This document shows, in pieces, positions 53,646 to 62,893 of a stretch of 64,000 bases of DNA. The notes beneath the pieces were generated by a model that had not been told where the DNA came from, searched no databases, and worked only from the letters and a program-made list of their open reading frames with translations. A program made the translations under genes and the position numbers. Origin of the DNA: Pseudomonas marginalis (GTDB lineage Bacteria; Pseudomonadota; Gammaproteobacteria; Pseudomonadales; Pseudomonadaceae); assembly GCF_001645105.1 (NCBI RefSeq), contig NZ_LKEG01000036.1, positions 86,428 to 150,427 on the forward strand, read 5' to 3'. Each line of letters begins with the position of its first letter. Position 1 is the stretch's first letter.

Positions 53646-54058
53646 GATGGGTCTCCACGTGAGAATGGGTGTGTGGAGTTTAGACGGCCAGTTGCGGCAC
53701 GATAGGAAAGCCACGCGTGAAGGCTCGAATTGCATTCGAGGCGCTTATCCCAAAATGCCCCCAAACAGGGTTCTATCCAGCCAAGATCGGGGATGTGACA
53801 ATTCATTCATCACCCGGCGCCAGGAACCAGGCGGGCTTATGGCACGTTGCTCGCGACAGCCATTCTGATTTGCCAGCCCGCTCTCAACATTGCGTGGGCA
53901 ATCCTGCGATGAGGCGTGATGACGATCAGCTGGATTTGCTGCTAGGCCGGAGGTCGTGTTCGGCGCGCTCACCACGCCAGACCGAAAGGCATTTCGTTTT
54001 TTGGATGCTATGCCTCTTTACTACGTCTATAACCGTTACTTGAGTGTTGGAGATCTAC
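53646..54058. other. Gene-free stretch of about 410 bases
   Basis: Open frames here (for example from 53717) are low-complexity and lack domain likeness, so I call no gene. A 17-base palindrome, CTCGAAT/ATTCGAG with a three-base spacer, lies at 53724-53740. The stretch marks the change to the small-gene accessory region. Confidence 0.5.
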
Positions 54059-54262
54059 ATGGAAGCCATCGCGCGCGCATTGGTCCTTGCCTGCAAACAT
54101 ATTGACGGCCGGCATCCCTTCGAAAACGATGATGACGTGGCGGCGCTTGAGGCAATTGCTGCTGAACTGAACGATGCCTCCGATGCGGAAAGGAACTGTT
54201 TAGTTGAGGCGGCTAAAAAGCTTGGAGTCGATAGTTGGGCTGAAGAGATGGGCATTATCTGA
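54059..54262 (+). CDS. Small acidic protein, unknown
   Basis: 67 residues (EAIARALVLACKHIDGRHPF ... AAKKLGVDSWAEEMGII), predicted to be helical and acidic. I do not recognise it. GGAG lies seven bases before the ATG, and codon use looks coding. The frame could start at 54044 with little effect. Confidence 0.6.
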   Translation: MEAIARALVLACKHIDGRHPFENDDDVAALEAIAAELNDASDAERNCLVEAAKKLGVDSWAEEMGII

Positions 54263-54347
54263 TACGGCGGATTGGACCTGTATGAACGACAGCAATGGGT
54301 CGATTTCTGCCGGTCACCACATGCAGTAAACGGTCAAAAACTGCCGA

Positions 54348-54566
54348 TTAGTGCAGAAGGAAAAGGCGCAAAATTAGCCGTGAGGCTTTCTCACCATCCG
54401 CTTCGTAGAGTGTGTGCAATGAATCTTGATCGTTGAGCCTGTGTAGTTTGAAGTGATTATAAAAGGCTTGGCCCAACCGCTGTTGCTTGAAGCGTCCTTG
54501 GCTCCACAGCCGGATGAACTCGTCATAAGCTGCCCGCTCGATCTGCAGCGACATATTGTTTTCCAT
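54348..54566 (-). CDS. Small conserved-looking protein, unknown
   Basis: 72 residues: ERAAYDEFIRLWSQGRFKQQ, RLGQAFYNHFKLHRLNDQD, HTLYEADGEKASRLILRLFL. The amphipathic helical pattern looks like a real small protein, but I cannot assign a family. Start uncertain between 54566 and 54554. Confidence 0.6.
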   Translation of the reverse strand: MENNMSLQIERAAYDEFIRLWSQGRFKQQRLGQAFYNHFKLHRLNDQDSLHTLYEADGEKASRLILRLFLLH

Positions 54567-54725
54567 CTAAAGGCAGCCGTCATTAAAGGGATTCAGCTTA
54601 CGAGCCGGTCATGAATCTCTCAACTCCGTTCGCTGCGAACCGGAGACGCTTTAGGCCTGTAGCGCTCGGTCGACTGATTAGATTGGGAAGGTTACGCTGG
54701 GGTCTTTGCATGCATGGAAGAGCGT

Positions 54726-55127
54726 ATGACAGAGGTGTATCAAGGAAGCTGTTTATGTGCGGCCGTCAGTTATGAGCTGTCCACCACACCCAAAGCGGTG
54801 AGTCATTGTCATTGCAGCCAGTGTCGCAAAGGTCATGGAGCCGCATTTGCTTCGTACGGCAGCGTTCCGCGTAGCGCGCTGCAAATACTTAGCGGCGCTA
54901 TGCATATCAAAACCTATGCTTCTTCAGAGACGGTATCACGCGAGTTCTGCGCGCAGTGCGGTTCGGCCTTGTTCTGGTCACGATCTCAAGGTGAGTTTGC
55001 CAACTGGGTTTCAATAGCGCTGGGCACGCTCGATACGCCCTTTTTACCTCGAAAGCAGAAACATGTTCATCTCGACGCCGCAGCGCACTGGCACAGTTCA
55101 TCCAACCCATGCCCTCCAAACGACTGA
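54726..55127 (+). CDS. GFA-family (glutathione-dependent formaldehyde-activating-like) protein
   Basis: 133 residues with the zinc-binding pattern of the GFA/CENP-V fold: GSCLCAAVSYEL, SHCHCSQCRKGHGAAFASYG, REFCAQCGSALFW. The end of the protein (RKQKHVHLDAAAHWHSSSNP) departs from the usual family C-terminus, so a frameshift or substitution there is possible. Function beyond zinc binding is uncertain for most members. GGAAGAG precedes the ATG at 54726. Confidence 0.8.
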   Translation: MTEVYQGSCLCAAVSYELSTTPKAVSHCHCSQCRKGHGAAFASYGSVPRSALQILSGAMHIKTYASSETVSREFCAQCGSALFWSRSQGEFANWVSIALGTLDTPFLPRKQKHVHLDAAAHWHSSSNPCPPND

Positions 55128-55229
55128 AGTCTCCCGGGCGAAAGCTGCCTCGCTTTTGTTGACGGAGATAGGCATTGGCGTAAAATCGCCACCCCAAAAA
55201 ATCAGCTTGCATAGCCAGAAGGAGCTCCG

Positions 55230-55769
55230 ATGCAACGGGTGATGATTGTTGGTCAACCTGGGTCTGGCAAAAGCACTTTGGCGCGTAAGCTTGGCCAGCG
55301 TACGGGGTTGCCGGTCGTTCATATCGACACTATCCACTGGCAACCAGGGTGGATCGAGCGAAGCCGGGATGAGAAGACGCGGCTTTGTCTCGACGTCGAG
55401 GCCCGTGATTGTTGGATATTCGAAGGTGGCCATTCAGTCACTTGGGACAACCGGATGGCCCGTGCAGATCTTCTAATATGGATTGATCGTTCGGCGACGC
55501 TTCGATTCTTGCGCGTACTGCGCAGAACACTGCTCCAACGTGGTAAGTCTCGGCCTGACTTGCCGGAGAACTGCCCCGAACGGCTGGCGAACCTGCCGGA
55601 GTTTTTTAGATTCATGTGGCGGACGAAAAAATCAGCGCGAGCGAAGATGCAACAACTCTTGGCAACAGCGCCATCAGCTTGCAGCGTGGTTCATCTGCGT
55701 TCTAATCGAGATACCAGGATTTTTCTCGCGAACATTGGAAAAACGACTGGCCAAGCTCCGCAAGATTGA
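55230..55769 (+). CDS. Small P-loop kinase (FlaR/topology-modulation type)
   Basis: 179 residues. Walker A GQPGSGKST, then LPVVHIDTIHWQPGW, WIFEGGHSVTWDNRMARADLLIWIDRS and LRVLRRTLLQRGKSRPDLPENCPE, the set of blocks of small P-loop kinases annotated as topology-modulation (FlaR-like) or adenylate-kinase-like proteins. AGGAG is five bases before the ATG. Substrate unknown. It is the last clearly GC-rich gene before a more AT-rich stretch. Confidence 0.82.
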   Translation: MQRVMIVGQPGSGKSTLARKLGQRTGLPVVHIDTIHWQPGWIERSRDEKTRLCLDVEARDCWIFEGGHSVTWDNRMARADLLIWIDRSATLRFLRVLRRTLLQRGKSRPDLPENCPERLANLPEFFRFMWRTKKSARAKMQQLLATAPSACSVVHLRSNRDTRIFLANIGKTTGQAPQD

Positions 55770-55945
55770 TCGACGGTTGACTGCTTCACCAAGGAAACTG
55801 TCGGTTGCGAGCGGTGGCTCTTGGGGGATAGCTGCCTGTCACCTCCGACTGCGATCGGCCATGAGCGGCCTTTCACCTGTCCACAGAAAGACACTCAACT
55901 TACCCAGCTGTAGAGACAAAATTGAAAAGGACACAGACTTAAAAA

Positions 55946-56188
55946 CTACTTAAACCTATCTGGAATGTACTCTTGCCTTTCAACTAATTTTAGCGCATTC
56001 AACATATCTTCCAAGAAGTGAGTTAGCTCCTCTTTAGATTCGCAAACTGTTAGAGAAGCTATTTCCGAATCGCAAAGGCGCTCTTTGATAATACGCATGC
56101 AATCTGCATAAATCATTAGCTCCCCTTCAGATAGGCGCAAATCAAACAACGTTACACTGGCAATGCACTCTTTTTTTAGAATATCCAT
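55946..56188 (-). CDS. Small AT-rich gene, unknown
   Basis: 80 residues (MDILKKECIASVTLFDLRLS ... KLVERQEYIPDRFK). GGGTGAG lies close to the ATG, so it is probably translated. The AT-rich codon use contrasts with neighbouring genes and suggests transfer. No family recognised; small proteins of this kind are often immunity or accessory proteins, but nothing here shows that. Confidence 0.55.
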   Translation of the reverse strand: MDILKKECIASVTLFDLRLSEGELMIYADCMRIIKERLCDSEIASLTVCESKEELTHFLEDMLNALKLVERQEYIPDRFK

Positions 56189-56305
56189 TACTCACCCTTT
56201 AACATAGTCAGAAAAATCTAGATTGAAATGACTTAAGCTCGTGTGAATCGCCCCTGATTTTCTAGAGGCATCCGAGTGGTTCCTTCTGGGCCGACAGCTC
56301 CCTGG

Positions 56306-56752
56306 TCAGGCATTGACCAACTCCATGATGTGGGTGGCATGTACATCTTCTGTTCGAATGAAGCCGCAGCGCAGGTAAAACGCGTCGCCTCCAGAAGTAT
56401 CGGTGGAAAGACGCACCTTCTGAAAGTGAAGAGCGGCGTGTGCAACCAACGCGTTTACCAGCGCCTGACCGACGTGTTGATGCCGTGCCGCAGGTGCGAC
56501 GTACACTCGCCGCAGCCGTGCGGTATCGGGCTTGTTATAGGGATCAACTGATAGCCCTCCGATTCCTATCACTTGCTGGTTCGAATACGCTGCCATGAGA
56601 CATTCACCGGGTGCGTTGAAGCGATTCGTTCCAGAATGCCACTCCGAAATCAGGCGCGTTAGAAACCTGAAACCTTCTGCAACGGCCTCTGTCTCCAAAG
56701 TAAGAACTTCCGCCGGCAGGTGCGTAATCTGTTGAATCTCGATTGGTTTCAT
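56306..56752 (-). CDS. GNAT acetyltransferase
   Basis: 148 residues: FRFLTRLISEWHSGTNRF, VIGIGGLSVDPYN, LRRVYVAPAARHQHVGQALVNALVAHA (acetyl-CoA binding), and LSTDTSGGDAFYLRCGFIRT. A free-standing GNAT with no obvious partner. Substrate unknown. Confidence 0.8.
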   Translation of the reverse strand: MKPIEIQQITHLPAEVLTLETEAVAEGFRFLTRLISEWHSGTNRFNAPGECLMAAYSNQQVIGIGGLSVDPYNKPDTARLRRVYVAPAARHQHVGQALVNALVAHAALHFQKVRLSTDTSGGDAFYLRCGFIRTEDVHATHIMELVNA

Positions 56753-56887
56753 TCATCGTCCCTGATTCGGTATGAATCCTTTTGGCTGATCAAGGATGCA
56801 TCGGGCGCATGCTATGAGCGATGTAAGTGGCAGCGCAGCTACCGACCTTTCGCTGACCTTCAGAATCAGACGATTTTGGCTTAAAGA

Positions 56888-57301
56888 TTACTCGCTAAAA
56901 GGCTGCGCTCCGGCGCGCTTGTACTGTTCGTTCCACCAGACGACAAGTTCGGCATGTTGTTCATGAGTGATCCACGCCACGTTCGTTTTGTCTGTTGGAT
57001 CGCCCCCGCAAACCAACGGCTTAACATGCCACTTGATCTTCCCTGCGAACTGCTCGTCAGGCTCCAGCGAAATCGGCTGGGGCAGCGCAAACGGCGCAAC
57101 ACAGGACGCGTCGAGCGGCAAAGTTGGTACCGTAAACATTACTCCGCAAGCGTTGATGACGATAAAGTCGTCCCAACTTTTTAGGCCCAGTAGCGTGTAA
57201 CCCGGCAGGTAATGATCAAATCGGTAGGCTTTCATCGCAGCCAAGCTTTCATCCTGCGTGAGGACGATGAGGTAATCGTCGTTTTGCCAACCTTCGTTCA
57301 T
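56888..57301 (-). CDS. Hypothetical protein
   Basis: 137 residues. DDYLIVLTQDESLAAMKAYR, GYTLLGLKSWDDFIVIN and PTLPLDASCVAPFALPQPIS suggest a compact mixed alpha/beta fold, loosely like SMI1/KNR4-type immunity folds, but I cannot support that. The ATG at 57301 has GTGGG ten bases upstream; a GTG at 57316 is an alternative. Confidence 0.55.
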   Translation of the reverse strand: MNEGWQNDDYLIVLTQDESLAAMKAYRFDHYLPGYTLLGLKSWDDFIVINACGVMFTVPTLPLDASCVAPFALPQPISLEPDEQFAGKIKWHVKPLVCGGDPTDKTNVAWITHEQHAELVVWWNEQYKRAGAQPFSE

Positions 57302-57337
57302 AAAATAATGACCCACTTCCAGTCGCTGCTAGGCGTC

Positions 57338-57757
57338 TTATCTGAGCGTAAAAACCAGAACCGCCAAATTTCCCACTATACCGAGGACCACCCACGCAAA
57401 CGCTACCAGTGCCTTGAAGACCTTCCGCGAGGGGCTGAAAACAACGCTAAGCAATGCCCCGATGAGGATGCCTGGAAAGCTGAATAAGTAGAAAAGCCAC
57501 CCCATGGAGTCTGTGACCCAGAGGTGGAAAAGGAACAAGTACAGCCCCATGGCAGTCGCCATTCCTCCCAGCGATTCTCGTGACGCTTTGCACAACAACG
57601 CGATGCAAAGCACTGCCACTTGCGGTAACCAGGTGCATGCAAAGTTCTCCAGGAAGAAGGGGCCTTTTCCCGTGGTGTAGACGGCAACGGCAAGGCCCAA
57701 TCCGACGCCGATGGTTGCCAGCGGAATACGACTGAACTGTGGAGGGTTATTTTCCAT
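57338..57757 (-). CDS. Small integral membrane protein, unknown
   Basis: 139 residues with four hydrophobic helices: IPLATIGVGLGLAVAVYTTG, WLPQVAVLCIALLC, LFLFHLWVTDSMGWLFYLFS, and VFKALVAFAWVVLGIVGNLA. No family recognised. The ATG at 57757 has AGGA nine bases upstream and a nearby second start (57766) is possible; the open frame to 57958 is not supported. Confidence 0.6.
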   Translation of the reverse strand: MENNPPQFSRIPLATIGVGLGLAVAVYTTGKGPFFLENFACTWLPQVAVLCIALLCKASRESLGGMATAMGLYLFLFHLWVTDSMGWLFYLFSFPGILIGALLSVVFSPSRKVFKALVAFAWVVLGIVGNLAVLVFTLR

Positions 57758-57971
57758 CGATCTCATTCCTTGTGACCTTTTTGATGCAGGTGGTTCGTGA
57801 AAGTCCGCAGCCTTTTTACAGTGAAATCCCGCCAAATCAAGCGACATTCGAAATGCCAGTTTTTTACCCAAACAGCCGGTCGCGGCAGCTTGAATAAAGC
57901 AGCAAGAATCGGATAGTAAGCACTGTACGAATTCCAGTCTGATAGCACGCCAAACCAATAGGAGTTCGACG

Positions 57972-58439
57972 ATGGTGTTTCGTATAACTGGCCTTTCCCC
58001 GGAGCCATTTCAGTCACTGTTTGGATTGCCCGACCAAGAGCTTGCGTCTCTCGGGATAAAGCGTTACATCGTCGACAGCAACCCAGGCTTTCCCGACCGT
58101 ATCGAAATGAAGGATGCGGAGCTAGGTCAGAGTGTGCTTTTACTCAACCATGTCTGTCAGCCAGCCAAGACGCCATACCGTGCCTCACACGCGATCTTCA
58201 TACGGGAGTGGGCCACGCACGCTTATGACGCAGTCGATCAGGTACCCGAGTCTATGCGAATCCGCCTGCTATCACTTCGCGCTTTCACTGATGATGGGAT
58301 GATGCTCGACGCCGACGTCGCTGATGGACTAGCAATAGAACCTGTCGTTACCCGGATGTTTGCCAATCCAGAGGTTAGTTACATTCACGTTCACAATGCC
58401 AAGCAGGGTTGCTACTCCGGGCGAATAGATCGGGCTTAG
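57972..58439 (+). CDS. DUF1203-like protein
   Basis: 155 residues: FRITGLSPEPFQSLFGLPDQ, SNPGFPDRIEMKDAELGQSVLLLNHVCQPAKTPYRASHAIFI, and VSYIHVHNAKQGCYSGRIDR. The GFPxR...DAxxGExVLLxxxxxxPxxxPYRAS pattern is that of DUF1203. Function is unknown. GGAG lies nine bases before the ATG. Confidence 0.72.
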   Translation: MVFRITGLSPEPFQSLFGLPDQELASLGIKRYIVDSNPGFPDRIEMKDAELGQSVLLLNHVCQPAKTPYRASHAIFIREWATHAYDAVDQVPESMRIRLLSLRAFTDDGMMLDADVADGLAIEPVVTRMFANPEVSYIHVHNAKQGCYSGRIDRA

Positions 58440-58626
58440 TTACCGCAGGTCTTTGTGGTTCGTTTTCAATTTTGCTGGTCACTCGCTGGGCGGTATTGGC
58501 CGTTAGTGGCCCGTCACGAATGGCAGCTAATGGGTGTGAACTTGATCTTTAAACGCAATAGAAGGTCTAGATCGGCCCGACGGCCTATCCGCGACCATTC
58601 CTGCGACAGTCGTTCCCGCATGAAGC

Positions 58627-58953
58627 CTACGTGGTGAGGTAGGACGTCACAATGTCTTCAAGCATGCCCACCAGTTCAGGATCCATGTAGCGGTAATCAT
58701 CGGGAATATCGAGAGAGTGGAGCCGTTTGTGTTCAAGAAGGCGGGCGTATTCAGCCTGAAGACGATTAAGGTGTTTGCGTTCCATGACAAAGATCACATC
58801 AGCCCAGCGAATATCCGCTGGGCTGATAGGTTTACGTGCATTTGGACGGGTTCCTGCTGAACGGGCATTAAAGCCTGGACGACGGCGCCAGATCGCTTCC
58901 GCAGTAGGACTACGCCATTGGTTACGGCTACAGACGAACAGGAGATTAGTCAC
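58627..58953 (-). CDS. Low-molecular-weight protein-tyrosine-phosphatase-like protein
   Basis: 108 residues starting at a GTG (TNLLFVCSRNQWRSPTAE). CSRNQWR is the CX5R phosphatase loop at the N-terminus; the general-acid Asp is in SLDIPDDYRYMDPEL. The length is that of the short LMW-PTP-like group. The open frame extends to 59052 but the family N-terminus begins at the GTG. A 33-codon ORF with a strong ribosome binding site lies 88 bases upstream on the same strand. Confidence 0.8.
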   Translation of the reverse strand: MTNLLFVCSRNQWRSPTAEAIWRRRPGFNARSAGTRPNARKPISPADIRWADVIFVMERKHLNRLQAEYARLLEHKRLHSLDIPDDYRYMDPELVGMLEDIVTSYLTT

Positions 58954-59041
58954 TCTTGATTCAGTAGTTGGCGGGTTGTGCGGATGGGATAGCTCATCCC
59001 GAGTGGGTGTGCTCTGTACAGTTTGGCTGCACGAATGCACA

Positions 59042-59143
59042 TCAGTTTCCAATTCTTTTCTGTCTTGAATCCAGCGGACGAACCGTATTGTCGCCTCTGC
59101 ATTTACGGGCGTGCATACGTCTCCAGACGTGGGTTCTTTTCAT
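59042..59143 (-). CDS. Putative 33-residue basic peptide
   Basis: A short frame (KRTHVWRRMHARKCRG ... LDSRQKRIGN) rich in Arg, Lys and His, with GAGGA eight bases before its ATG. The strong signal makes translation plausible; it may act as a leader for the phosphatase-like gene 88 bases downstream. There is no homology evidence. The rest of 59144-59347 contains nothing supportable. Confidence 0.35.
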   Translation of the reverse strand: MKRTHVWRRMHARKCRGDNTVRPLDSRQKRIGN

Positions 59144-59347
59144 CGTTATATCCTCGTGAGTACCGGGTTCAGCAGCCGCAGCAATACGAGTTGGAAATAT
59201 AGTAAACGTGAATCGATGCAGGGGCTAGATAGGTTGAGCGCTTGATACTAGCAGCAGCTAATGACTGTAGGCGGTCTAGCTGTCACTCTCTCATCGTTAG
59301 CGGTACTCGGCGAATGGCAGGCCAGTTCAGGACAACGGTGAAACTGG

Positions 59348-59620
59348 CTAGGAAAGCGTTACTCCGCCGTTTACAGTTTCTTGAATGACCCCATTCACCT
59401 TACGACCCAATAAAGTCAGCACTTCAAAAATATTGGGGTCGGACGGATCAACTGCCATGCCCAACGTGGATACAGTTATCGAAACCCCATCACTGATCAC
59501 TTGATCGGGAGCCGTTGTCTGAATAGCCAGTCTGGCGTCGCACTCCATAATTTTTCGGGCGATTTCAGATGCTGAGTCAAGATTCTCCCACTCGATCATT
59601 TCTCGAATTTCATCAGGCAC
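59348..59620 (-). CDS. Hypothetical protein, possibly truncated
   Basis: 90 residues (EIREMIEWENLDSASEIARK, IMECDARLAIQTTAPDQVIS, DGVSITVSTLGMAVDPSDPN). The first in-frame start is a GTG inside what reads as DPDWVPDEI, so the N-terminus may be lost or start elsewhere. No family recognised. The 210 bases between it and the chemoreceptor gene hold nothing I can support. Confidence 0.45.
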   Translation of the reverse strand: MPDEIREMIEWENLDSASEIARKIMECDARLAIQTTAPDQVISDGVSITVSTLGMAVDPSDPNIFEVLTLLGRKVNGVIQETVNGGVTLS

Positions 59621-59830
59621 CCAGTCAGGATCACTTAATCAGCATGTAAATAATCTACGTAGCGGCGTCGCTGAACCCTCTATCTGCTGGGCGGTATGCT
59701 ACTTATTACATGGTCGAGAAGCTATACATATCGTTCTGATGGATTGGGTTGCGGTGATCTGTAAAAATAATTCTGAGCGTGAATAAAATCGAGCGCTCCT
59801 TACTCCGCAAACGCAATATCAATAAGCTCA

Positions 59831-61483
59831 TCAAACCGTAAATTTACCTATTTGCCGCTGTAGCACGGCTCCGAGTTCTGCCAATTCATTACTTGAGCTG
59901 GCAGTTTTCTCGCACGACAAAGCTGAATCATCCGCAATATTACGAACTGAAGTAACACTGCGGTTAATTTCTTCTGCCACACAACTTTGTTCCTCACCGG
60001 CGGTTGCGATTTGCCTGACCATTTGCTGGATGCTGTCAATCATCCCCACGATGGTTTCAACCGAACTCCCGGTGTTTGAAACTTGTATGACGGTTTCATC
60101 AGTCAAACCGCGACAGACTTCCATCATCCCAGCTGCTTCTTCGGCTATTTTTTGCAGATTGGCGGTCAGAGCGCCAATTTCCAGGGTTGCGCCCTGAGTC
60201 CGTTTGGCAAGCGTTCTCACCTCATCTGCTACCACCGCAAACCCTCGACCCGCATCGCCCGCCCTCGCAGCTTCGATGGCCGCATTCAGCGCCAATAAGT
60301 TGGTTTGATCTGCGACTGACGTTATAACTTGCAATACCCCACCTATATTTAGGCTCTCTATTTTGAGTTGTGCCATAGCGGCTGCAGATTTTGACACCTC
60401 AGAGGCCAGACGTTTGATTTGGGCTATTGCGTCTTTTGCCATGGTGCCGCCGGTCTGCGCTTGAAGGTTAGCGTTGTGTGCCGCATGGGCTGCTTCTTCG
60501 GAGTTGCGCGCAACTTCAAGGGTGGTTGCTACCATTTCGTGGATCGCGGTGGCGACTTGGTCGATTTCAATTCTCTGATTTCCTACGCCGATGCGGGTCT
60601 GCTCTGTCGCAGCGGAAAGGTCAACGGCGGCATCAGAAATGACGGCCGATGACGTATTAACTTGACTAATAAGCAGGCTCAGGCGTGCCTGCATTTCACC
60701 TAAGGACGACAGCACACTACCGGCCACTGACATTTTCGCTTCAAGAATCGGGCGCAAGTCACCACTGGCGACGCGCTGAGCGATGGTGGACAAGACAGTC
60801 GGCTCTGCACCAAGAGCACGTGATAAACCACGAACTATCAGAGTGGTCAGTACGACCCCTATGGTAATTGCCAGTGCGCAGAAGAACATCAGAAAGTTAC
60901 GAGTGTTTTTATATTCGTTCTGCGAGTCACTAATACTAGTCTGCGCAAGACTTGAGTTAAAGCTCTTGTAATTCATAACGCTGGTTACTAGTTTCTTTAG
61001 AAGTGGCAAGCATTCACTGTTCATCATATCAATGGCCGCTTTATCATCGCCACTCATGGCTAACCGCGTAATCTCTAAAGCGACAGGGCCATAAATTTTC
61101 TCAATTTTCTCGATCTCAGCCACTAAACTCCGGGCGTTGTTACCCTCGGCGGATGGAGGCAGCACATTGACGCCCGCTACAAGTTCCGACAAAAGCTTTT
61201 TAACTTTTTGATGTTCGGTATTTATGGCGTCCGCTTCAGCTTGTCGGTCAACTGCAGAGGTGACCAGTACAAGGTTGCGTGCTGAAATAGCACGTTGCTG
61301 CGCAGCGAGCAACAAATCGTTCATCAGACCCATGCGCTTATCCAAACCATCAACATAACTTGAGAAGCGTAGATTTGATTCATTTAAACTAATGACAGAA
61401 AATGCAGAGATCATAAACGTAATCACTACCATCAAGCCAAAGCCCAACAGCAATCTTGTCCGCACCGACCATGAATTTAACAT
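59831..61483 (-). CDS. Methyl-accepting chemotaxis protein (four-helix-bundle sensor)
   Basis: 550 residues. Transmembrane helix (~10-32), periplasmic helical sensor (~35-185, [20 protein letters not shown]), second transmembrane helix (~195-215), HAMP ([20 protein letters not shown]) and signalling domain with the tip [37 protein letters not shown]. The sensor is of the simple helical-bundle type and the ligand cannot be inferred. The ATG at 61483 has GGAGAG upstream. It is more AT-rich than the other two receptors here, suggesting later arrival. Confidence 0.88.
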   Translation of the reverse strand: MLNSWSVRTRLLLGFGLMVVITFMISAFSVISLNESNLRFSSYVDGLDKRMGLMNDLLLAAQQRAISARNLVLVTSAVDRQAEADAINTEHQKVKKLLSELVAGVNVLPPSAEGNNARSLVAEIEKIEKIYGPVALEITRLAMSGDDKAAIDMMNSECLPLLKKLVTSVMNYKSFNSSLAQTSISDSQNEYKNTRNFLMFFCALAITIGVVLTTLIVRGLSRALGAEPTVLSTIAQRVASGDLRPILEAKMSVAGSVLSSLGEMQARLSLLISQVNTSSAVISDAAVDLSAATEQTRIGVGNQRIEIDQVATAIHEMVATTLEVARNSEEAAHAAHNANLQAQTGGTMAKDAIAQIKRLASEVSKSAAAMAQLKIESLNIGGVLQVITSVADQTNLLALNAAIEAARAGDAGRGFAVVADEVRTLAKRTQGATLEIGALTANLQKIAEEAAGMMEVCRGLTDETVIQVSNTGSSVETIVGMIDSIQQMVRQIATAGEEQSCVAEEINRSVTSVRNIADDSALSCEKTASSSNELAELGAVLQRQIGKFTV

Positions 61484-61849
61484 GCTAACTCTCCAAGAGA
61501 TTTTTATTATTCTTACGGCGCAGCCAAGAATCTGGCGCATTGGCACTATGGGCCGCTGGATGGCAATAGTTCAAGTGTTAAGTGGCGTTGTGATACTAAA
61601 GTGCTAAATTGCAACTCTAGCAGCCCAATCGAATTGCCTGCACTGTCTGTGCATATCTATTTGAGTGGTTTTTTATTTCTGGCTGGATATTTACTCCAAC
61701 GCCATACTCAAAACAAAAAGCACTCTATACTCAACTCAATTTAATTTTATCGAGCCCTATAATGAGCTCTATGCTCAAGTTCATGACAGACCGCTTTTGG
61801 CCGAAAGCAGTCCATCAGAAAAACTTATATTGATCATCATCGGGCTTGC
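61484..61849. other. AT-rich intergenic stretch
   Basis: About 365 bases between the chemoreceptor and the LysE remnant. Long A/T runs around 61650-61760 and no frame with domain likeness. No convincing sigma28 promoter for the chemoreceptor is seen. I see no gene. Confidence 0.5.
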
Positions 61850-62023
61850 CCGCCACAACTGAAACGCCAGATAAAACAGATACGCTGCCCCCAAGATCTT
61901 GATGCCGTAGAACAACAAATCCGACACCTGCAACACCACCGAAAAAACAGCCGAGGCGAGGGCGATCATGCCGGCGAACGCCAGCAGACGGCCGACACCG
62001 GCCAGGTAGGAAGGGTGGTCCAT
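61850..62023 (-). pseudogene. LysE/RhtB exporter, internal fragment
   Basis: About 57 codons (LAGVGRLLAFAGMIALASAV, FYGIKILGAAYLFYLAFQLW) match the region around the second and third helices of LysE/RhtB amino-acid exporters. The conserved N-terminal PGP segment and the C-terminal half are missing; the frame closes at 61781 with unrelated residues. Confidence 0.6.
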
Positions 62024-62188
62024 GGCGGCTCCGGGTTTGCGCAGGCGGGAATCAGTGAGGATATCTAACCGAAAAGTCTCGGGGCCTTGATTCCCGTGTG
62101 TCGATGAAGAAAACTGCGCCTCTGATTCGAGTTCGAACCTGCGACCTGAATCGCTGGCGCGGGTTTACTTTTGAGTATGGAGTCGACG

Positions 62189-62833
62189 ATGCAAGGAACA
62201 GCGTTTGAAATAATGCGAATAGATCAAATCCACGCGATCGTTTCGCCCACCGTAGAGTCCCTGCTACAGCCGCTGGGTTTCGAGGTTCAAGGCCCGCTGT
62301 CTTGGCTTCGCAGCGCTGACGCTCCGATTCGCCAGGTCTTTCGCCTGGCACAGTGGAAAGGTGGCGCGCTGGCACCGTCCTGGGGGGTGTCATTGGATTT
62401 CGTCCCGCATCTTTGCGGAAATGACTTCAAATGGCACAGGACTGCGAAGTCTGCGCGACCTGATCTGACGTTCGATGTGCGCGATCGCGCGTTTGATATT
62501 TCCTATCACTACGGGCCTGAAACTATCGAGAAGTGCGCACCCGATATCCTCAGGGCCGCCATTCCAAAGGCTGAATCGTTCTGGAACGCAGCGCGTTCGA
62601 TCACCGACCTGCCTGGCGCTTTCGAGCGGGTCAGGCAGCATCTGTCGACAGGCGGGCTGGGTTTCTACAACTACACGCAGCATCCGCTTGCGTATGCCTT
62701 TGTATTGGCCATGAACGGCAAGCCCGACGCGGCTGAAGAAGAGTTCCGACGCTATCATGCGCGTCTTTCAGAGGCCGCTCAAAAGAAGCTTCGCAAGCTG
62801 TTCGTGGAGGCCGGCGGTTATCCTGGTCAGTGA
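62189..62833 (+). CDS. Hypothetical protein
   Basis: 214 residues: VSPTVESLLQPLGFEVQGPL, QWKGGALAPSWGVSLDFVPH, YHYGPETIEKCAPDILRAAI. This looks like a soluble alpha/beta protein with a helical C-terminus, perhaps of the DUF4304-like kind, but I cannot assign it. GGAG lies six bases before the chosen ATG; starts at 62177 and 62213 are possible. Confidence 0.6.
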   Translation: MQGTAFEIMRIDQIHAIVSPTVESLLQPLGFEVQGPLSWLRSADAPIRQVFRLAQWKGGALAPSWGVSLDFVPHLCGNDFKWHRTAKSARPDLTFDVRDRAFDISYHYGPETIEKCAPDILRAAIPKAESFWNAARSITDLPGAFERVRQHLSTGGLGFYNYTQHPLAYAFVLAMNGKPDAAEEEFRRYHARLSEAAQKKLRKLFVEAGGYPGQ

Positions 62834-62893
62834 TGAGCACGGCCAGGTTCGAGGGTGTCGATGTAAAACAACCGGCCCCGCGCTAGTCGTCGA

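Noticed and set aside
53717..54043. 108-codon plus-strand frame
   Set aside because: Low-complexity residues, no motif and no ribosome binding site.
55850..59700. Idea that the small-gene region is an integron cassette array
   Set aside because: Genes point both ways and I find no regularly spaced attC-like core sites or integrase.
62100..62160. tRNA-like string (TTCGAACCTGCGACC) upstream of the hypothetical gene at 62189
   Set aside because: The bases around the TTCGAA do not form a T-arm or acceptor stem, so there is no tRNA or clear attachment site.
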